A stretch of 64,000 nucleotides of DNA from Marinomonas polaris DSM 16579 (GTDB lineage Bacteria > Pseudomonadota > Gammaproteobacteria > Pseudomonadales > Marinomonadaceae): NCBI RefSeq assembly GCF_900129155.1, contig NZ_FQVF01000002.1:1-64000 (forward strand). Direction: 5' to 3'. The notes under the pieces were generated by a model. That model had not been told where the DNA came from and made no database searches. It saw only the letters and a list, made by a program, of their open reading frames with translations. The translations under genes and the position numbers were made by a program. Positions 60,125 through 64,000 of this stretch are shown here, piece after piece (position 1 is the first letter of the stretch; the number at the start of each line of letters is the position of its first letter).

Positions 60125-60703
60125 ATGGAACGTCCTACCAAGGAACAGATCAGCGAATTACCCTTATATATTGGCCTTGGTCTTTCCGACATCTACATCG
60201 TTGAAAACGAACTTGATGCCGCACAAGCCATAAAAGAGCTAGAAAACGAGACTTCTATCGGATTCGATACCGAAAGCAAACCGATTTTCCAGAAAGGCCA
60301 AGTCAGTCCGGGTCCATCGCTCATCCAACTGGCGACAGAGTCAAAAGCGTTCCTATTCCCAACTCGATTTCCTTCGGCTGTCGCTGCGGCCAAGGAAATA
60401 CTAACCAACCCAAAAATCAAAAAAATTGGCTTCGGCATCAAAGACGATAACAAAGAACTGCGTAACAAACTCAACATCGATATCACCAACACGCAAGATT
60501 TGTCTGTCACCTTAAAGCAACTCGCCGGAGAGAAAAACAGCATCGGCGCCCGCGCCGCCGTCGCCATGGTACTCGGAAAACGCCTTGGCAAAGGCGCCCA
60601 AAAATCCAACTGGGGTGCTTATCCACTGAAAGAAAACCAGATTCTTTATGCAGCTAATGATGCGCATTCGGCTATATGTGTAGAAAGAGCGTTGCTGCGC
60701 TAG
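60125..60703 (+). CDS. 3'-5' exonuclease domain protein (DEDD family)
   Basis: A 192-aa protein of the RNase D/WRN exonuclease fold. The first catalytic block is SIGFDTESKP (Asp and Glu), the second is KKIGFGIKDDNKEL, and the last is YAANDAHSAICVERAL with the DEDD-Y-like YAANDA. NWGAYPLKENQILYAA is typical of plant/bacterial WRN-exo-like proteins. It acts on RNA or DNA 3' ends. It may be co-transcribed with the TPR-like gene. Confidence 0.88.
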   Translation: MERPTKEQISELPLYIGLGLSDIYIVENELDAAQAIKELENETSIGFDTESKPIFQKGQVSPGPSLIQLATESKAFLFPTRFPSAVAAAKEILTNPKIKKIGFGIKDDNKELRNKLNIDITNTQDLSVTLKQLAGEKNSIGARAAVAMVLGKRLGKGAQKSNWGAYPLKENQILYAANDAHSAICVERALLR

Positions 60704-60753
60704 GCTTTATAAAGGTTTCCATTCAAACGCTTTGTATTCCCGACCGTTATTTC

Positions 60754-60799
60754 CGCTCTGCTGAGCGGGTAACTTTTTGCAAGCGCCCAAAAAGTAACC
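60754..60799. repeat. Inverted-repeat element in the accessory gap
   Basis: CGCTC/GAGCG at 60754-60767 forms a small hairpin, and GGTAACTTTTTG at 60768-60779 faces CAAAAAGTAACC at 60788-60799 with one mismatch. The gap 60704-61164 holds no supported gene; it also has CGCAAC/GTTGCG at 60946-60960. This hairpin block resembles a short intergenic repeat I recall from other gammaproteobacteria; I cannot name its family. Confidence 0.5.
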
Positions 60800-60994
60800 A
60801 AAAATTCGCTTTAAGATCTTTAATGCCTGCTTTTCTTCATATGAACATAACTGTTCCCTTACGCTCGTTATATCGTAAGGCATAGATTGTTTTTGCAGGC
60901 TTGAGAGAAGATATTTTTAACTGACTCTGAAACTCCATAAAGTCGCGCAACTTCGTTGCGTCGAACTGAGTTCATCAGTGATGCTGGTTTTTCG

Positions 60995-61076
60995 TAGGGC
61001 GTCATGAGCGAAGCGTGATGCGCCGTTAGGCATTATGGTCAGACAAACATGTTTAATTATTATCTGGGCTTAATTG
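60995..61076 (+). repeat. 82-bp direct repeat, copy 1
   Basis: This 82-bp stretch matches 61809-61890 without gaps at 73 of 82 positions. It begins with a palindromic core (GGCGTCATGAGCG facing AAGCGTGATGCGCC). Weaker similarity extends about 70 bp to the left (CTGAAACTCCATA at 60927 against CTGAAATTCCATA at 61730). It lies 88 bp before the antitoxin gene. Confidence 0.85.
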
Positions 61077-61164
61077 TTCTTTCGGGAGGGGATGTGGTTG
61101 ATGCGTGTTGCTGCATTTGTGGCGATTTGCTACAGTTCTTGTATGACACTTAGGAGATTTTATT

Positions 61165-61386
61165 ATGTCTACAGCAAGTATTCGACTTGACCAAGAGCTG
61201 GTTGATAAAGCGGCCATCATGGCGAAAGTCTTAAACCGAACAACACCTAAGCAAATTGAGCACTGGGCGAAAATCGGTGAAATGATGGAAGATAATCCTG
61301 ATTTACCTTATGAATTTGTAAAACAAGCCATCATTGCCAAAGCGGAAAAAGAAGCCGGAAAACTTGAGGAATACAGCTTTGGCTAA
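61165..61386 (+). CDS. ParD-like antitoxin
   Basis: A 73-aa protein starting STASIRLDQELVDKAAIMAK, with the RIRLDQEL-like beta strand of ribbon-helix-helix antitoxins. It resembles the ParD-like family. TAGGAG is upstream of the ATG. The toxin gene starts before its stop codon (overlap of 8 bp), as is common in type II toxin-antitoxin pairs. It probably represses the pair's promoter. Confidence 0.82.
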   Translation: MSTASIRLDQELVDKAAIMAKVLNRTTPKQIEHWAKIGEMMEDNPDLPYEFVKQAIIAKAEKEAGKLEEYSFG

Positions 61387-61669
61387 CATTACTCAAGTTC
61401 TTCAAACAACCACATTTAAAAAAGCGGTAAAAAAACTGCATAAAAACCAAAAAGTGGATCTAGATAACGCGATCAGAGAATTGATTAAAGATCCGCTTCT
61501 AGGGCAACAGAAGAAAGGCGATTTATCCTTCCTTCGTGTCTATAAATTTAACATGGTGAAACAACTTACATTACTTGGTTACAGCTACGAAGATGGCACC
61601 GTGACACTCGAACTCATGGCGTTAGGTAGCCATGAAAATTTTTACCGTGATGTGAAAAATATTGTTTGA
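61379..61669 (+). CDS. RelE/ParE-family toxin
   Basis: A 96-aa RelE/ParE-like toxin. It contains FKKAVKKLHKN at the start and VTLELMALGSHENFYRDV at the C-terminal end, where family catalytic residues cluster. TTG at 61379 is chosen since TGAGGA lies at 61365-61370; an upstream start would place most of the N-terminus inside the antitoxin gene in another frame. RelE members cut mRNA, ParE members poison gyrase; which applies here is not clear. Confidence 0.82.
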   Translation: MANITQVLQTTTFKKAVKKLHKNQKVDLDNAIRELIKDPLLGQQKKGDLSFLRVYKFNMVKQLTLLGYSYEDGTVTLELMALGSHENFYRDVKNIV

Positions 61670-61808
61670 GTAGCTATGAAATGAAGGCATAGATATTTTC
61701 GGATGGTGCTAAAAAGGGGGAGATTGATACTGAAATTCCATAGATTGGCGAAATCGGCTCACTAACATAAAACCCGTGAACAGATTTGTTGGATGGAGAA
61801 CAAAAAAG

Positions 61809-61890
61809 TAGGGCGTCATGAGCGAAGTGTGATGCGCCGTTGGGCATTAGGGGTAGACAAAAAAGTTTAATTTTTATCTGGGCCTAATTG
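61809..61890 (+). repeat. 82-bp direct repeat, copy 2
   Basis: Second copy of the repeat at 60995-61076. It lies 139 bp after the toxin gene, so the two copies bracket the toxin-antitoxin pair. Its right end overlaps the stop codon and last codons of the minus-strand gene ending at 61874. Confidence 0.85.
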
Positions 61891-62644
61891 ATTTATTAGT
61901 TGCCGATTGTGTTAACTTTAGCCATGCGTCAGCTTGTTCAACGATTTCTAAGAACCGTAAATTTAAAGTGCTTTTGTATAGCCTAATTGGATTATCTTCT
62001 ATATCGAGATCTACTAAATGCTGCACTTCTCTAGGAATATTTACTTCTTCGCCATAGCTTTCAGCCATAAGCCTGATTTTGTCAATTATTATTAGCCATT
62101 GTAAAGCGTGCTCAGGAGATAAGCTCACTGCTAGTGGCAGAGTATGCCTGAAATCTTCAATTCTGGTATATGCTGTTTGCATTGCAAATTTTAACGGTAA
62201 GAACTTAGAGTTATTGTTTTTCAAGATCGTTTTTTGATCATTCAACCAGCTTTCATTTAATGTGCTTTTATCGACATGTGATATAGCTGTTTCATGGCCA
62301 AATATTCTGCATCTTACATATGCGTCAAGTATTGAAGAAATCAGTGAGTCAAGTAACTCTATTGTTTTTTTATCTCTGCGTTTTCTTGGTAAATAATCAA
62401 TAAGAATATAGAAAATATATGCAGAAATTAAACCAATAAGTAATCCGGTTGAGATGTTTTTTGTACCATCACTGCATAATATTTGTCCCATAAATGTATC
62501 GCTGAGAACAGGAAGGAGTGGTAGTTGAAGCTCAATTATAACTAATGATAAAAAGGCAAGAATTACTGCAACTAACAGTTTTCGTTCCTTTGGCTCTCTC
62601 AATATACTCAATCGTTCGATAACTCCGATGTTTGATTTAGTCAT
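61874..62644 (-). CDS. Membrane protein of unknown function
   Basis: A 256-aa protein with two hydrophobic helices near the N-terminus (about residues 22-45 and 62-82) and a soluble helical rest. I do not recognise a family. ATG at 62644 gives MTKSNIGVIERLSILREPK; a longer frame to 62737 runs into the DinB remnant and is rejected. Its last codons (KSIRPR and stop) fall inside repeat copy 2, which suggests the gene's end was remodelled by the repeat. Confidence 0.6.
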   Translation of the reverse strand: MTKSNIGVIERLSILREPKERKLLVAVILAFLSLVIIELQLPLLPVLSDTFMGQILCSDGTKNISTGLLIGLISAYIFYILIDYLPRKRRDKKTIELLDSLISSILDAYVRCRIFGHETAISHVDKSTLNESWLNDQKTILKNNNSKFLPLKFAMQTAYTRIEDFRHTLPLAVSLSPEHALQWLIIIDKIRLMAESYGEEVNIPREVQHLVDLDIEDNPIRLYKSTLNLRFLEIVEQADAWLKLTQSATNKSIRPR

Positions 62645-62705
62645 GCCAATGCCGCAATAAAAGGCGCACCTTAGCGCGTCCAGCCCACATGGTGATTTTG
62701 CCTTT

Positions 62706-63125
62706 TTAGGCCCACTTACTTGAGTCAGGCATTTCAAGACCTAACCCATACATTAATCGAATAATCTGTCCTTCATGCATAACTTCATGTTCGTATAAAT
62801 TAGCTAATATCTTCTCTGTATTTTCAGACCATTGAATATTTGAAAGCACACTCTCAAAGTAGCTATGGGTTTCTAACAATGCCTTTTCATAGCTGAACTT
62901 ATTGCTTTCATCCGCTAGCGAGCATTTGAAACCTTGCCACTCTCCAGCTAATAATGCTCGAAAGTAGCTTTCACGAGCACCAACAATGCACCAGAGGTGT
63001 TCTTCTAAACTTTAACATTTTGGCATATCTAACTTAGAAGATAATTGTACCTCGTTTATAGATTTGGCTAGTTCGTCCAGAACATTGAAACGGTCTTTAA
63101 TGTTACAAATTACGATATCTCTCAT
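62706..63125 (-). pseudogene. DinB-like gene with one internal stop
   Basis: A 140-codon frame on the minus strand reads MRDIVICNIKDRFNVLDELA, then at codon 38 meets TAA (63012-63014, PKC*SLEEH), then continues to SLEEHLWCIVGARESYFRA, LYEHEVMHEGQIIRLMYG and a normal stop. The C-terminal part, with HEVMHEGQ, looks like a DinB/YfiT-type protein. No frameshift is needed. A recent nonsense change or a sequencing error would explain it. I translated it by hand. Confidence 0.8.
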
Positions 63126-63160
63126 AATCATCCTCGAAAATTAATGCCGTATTCAGCTGT

Positions 63161-63745
63161 TTATTTGCTGCAATGCTTTGTTATTTTTTTTGACTCTAAA
63201 GCGCTAACAATTTCTTGCATAAAGTTTTCAGGAGCAACATTTTTGCTTCGAGCAACATCTAGCGATATGACTTGCCATCCCTGCTCTAGAGCGTAACGTA
63301 AAGGCCCTGATTTATTAGCATCAAATGTAATAACTGGGTCGTTTTTTGACCTTACCGCTAGTTCGATATCAGCTTCTTGCTTGAAAAGTATCTGACTTTC
63401 TTTCCTCTTTTCAAAAGTACCATACTTAGAAAGAAGTTCAGATCTCACCGAGGCCTCACTTTTATCACAAAAACGACCAGCACCAAATCCTGACGACCTT
63501 TGATACTCTTTTGGAAAAAGGTCACTATAAAACCCAAATATCGGGTCCTCTTGAACTGAGGTCGTAAATGCCTTCAAAGCAAAATCTTTGACATACTCTT
63601 TATGCTCTTTTACCAGCTGTAATATCTCATACTTCCCATGTGTAGTTATAAATAGCTCATAGGCTTCCTTTGGGAAGTAATACAAAAGGTCAATGTCATT
63701 ATCAGCGAAATAGTCCCATAGATTATTATCAAGAAATACTCTCAC
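63161..63745 (-). CDS. Possible PIN-domain protein
   Basis: A 194-aa protein that may have the PIN nuclease fold: RVFLDNNLWDYF at the start (Asp6) and EADIELAVRSKNDPVITFDA late in the protein, where PIN proteins have acidic catalytic residues. The match is weak. Start is GTG at 63745 with AAGGAG nearby, a strong ribosome site. A 25-codon candidate gene ends just upstream. It might be a toxin, but no typical antitoxin is certain. Confidence 0.6.
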   Translation of the reverse strand: MRVFLDNNLWDYFADNDIDLLYYFPKEAYELFITTHGKYEILQLVKEHKEYVKDFALKAFTTSVQEDPIFGFYSDLFPKEYQRSSGFGAGRFCDKSEASVRSELLSKYGTFEKRKESQILFKQEADIELAVRSKNDPVITFDANKSGPLRYALEQGWQVISLDVARSKNVAPENFMQEIVSALESKKITKHCSK

Positions 63746-63771
63746 GCAAACTCCTTGAAACTATATAAGGG

Positions 63772-63849
63772 TTAAACAGTGGCGTAGCTACGGCTATAAC
63801 TTTCTTTTGAACGGCCGCTGTATTGATAGGAAATTTGATTTTTCATCAT
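63772..63849 (-). CDS. Candidate 25-aa small protein
   Basis: A 25-codon frame, MMKNQISYQYSGRSKESYSR followed by five more residues, ends 26 bp before the PIN-like gene. AGGGAAG lies at normal distance before its ATG. Tyr, Ser and Arg are abundant. It is too short to assign a family; it might be a leader peptide for the PIN-like gene or chance. Confidence 0.35.
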   Translation of the reverse strand: MMKNQISYQYSGRSKESYSRSYATV

Positions 63850-64000
63850 TCGACTTCCCTGTTGAATTGCGGTGTGGTTTTTGGCGTATTACTGTTATTT
63901 TCTGGTTACTGGCAGCTTTAATACGTTATCTTTGCTTTGTTCTATGCCTCTTTTTACTTGTACTTAACGTAATTGGCAAGCCTTATTCTTTTGGTTCTTT

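Noticed and set aside
60995..61076. Integron attC site suggested by GTTAGGC/GTTGGGC cores in the repeat copies
   Set aside because: The sequence has a GTTRRRY core on one side, but no matching RYYYAAC at the other end of the hairpin, and the two cores are not inverted. No integrase gene is visible.
63700..64000. Integron cassette boundary near the right end
   Set aside because: GTTAAAC at 63771-63777 has the core form but no partner site or hairpin is present at a suitable distance.

Overview
The window looks like chromosomal DNA of a marine gammaproteobacterium of the Oceanospirillales, most probably Marinomonas or a close relative. This is inferred from protein resemblance, the moderate-to-low GC of intergenic DNA and gene order; no database was searched. 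It opens at the end of an rRNA operon (5S rRNA and its terminator) and runs mainly through core metabolism. The last 3-4 kb is an accessory segment.

Layout. 1-10 kb: 5S rRNA; a LysR regulator divergent from an EamA exporter; a TetR repressor divergent from fadH (2,4-dienoyl-CoA reductase) with two palindromic operators between them; a YkgJ cysteine-cluster protein; cardiolipin synthase; an EEP-fold phosphoesterase; a DUF2254 membrane protein with a small coiled-coil partner. 10-18 kb: an iron-sulfur assembly locus, iscR-sufBCDSAT followed by sufE and an IscS-type cysteine desulfurase lacking the usual C-terminal tail. 18-27.5 kb: ndk, then the conserved run rlmN-pilW-rodZ-ispG-hisS-yfgM-bamB-der. 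27.7-36.3 kb: rimK with an AstE-like gene, a small membrane protein, ygiQ, tpm, a ybaM-like gene, DUF1304, DinB and a leucine-rich-repeat protein kinase.

36.4-46 kb: a lumazine synthase gene behind an FMN riboswitch, an MliC-like lipoprotein, and a cobalamin cluster (cobJ, cobM, cobW, cobN, cbiX-like). 46-60.7 kb: a coiled-coil lipoprotein; the carboxynorspermidine dehydrogenase/decarboxylase pair for polyamines; NnrU; a chemoreceptor gene broken by one in-frame stop; yegD; a FUSC pump; a cobalamin riboswitch in front of a CbiM-like permease; a LysR/MFS divergent pair; a Nudix hydrolase; a TPR-like protein; and a 3'-5' exonuclease-domain protein.

60.7-64 kb: accessory DNA. A ParD/ParE-like toxin-antitoxin pair lies between two 82-bp direct repeats (73/82 identical without gaps). 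Next come an unknown membrane protein whose last codons lie in one repeat copy, a DinB-like gene with an internal stop, a possible PIN-domain protein, and a very short candidate gene.

Control signals read directly include the twin TTGACANTGTCAA operators at fadH, an IscR-type site before iscR, FMN and cobalamin riboswitches, inverted repeats at the FUSC and MFS promoters, and many hairpin terminators, several serving convergent genes. I found no phage, CRISPR array, insertion sequence or defence island. The most unusual points are the tail-less IscS in a suf locus, the CbiX-like chelatase beside CobN, the repeat-flanked toxin-antitoxin module, two single-stop pseudogenes, and the LRR-kinase.
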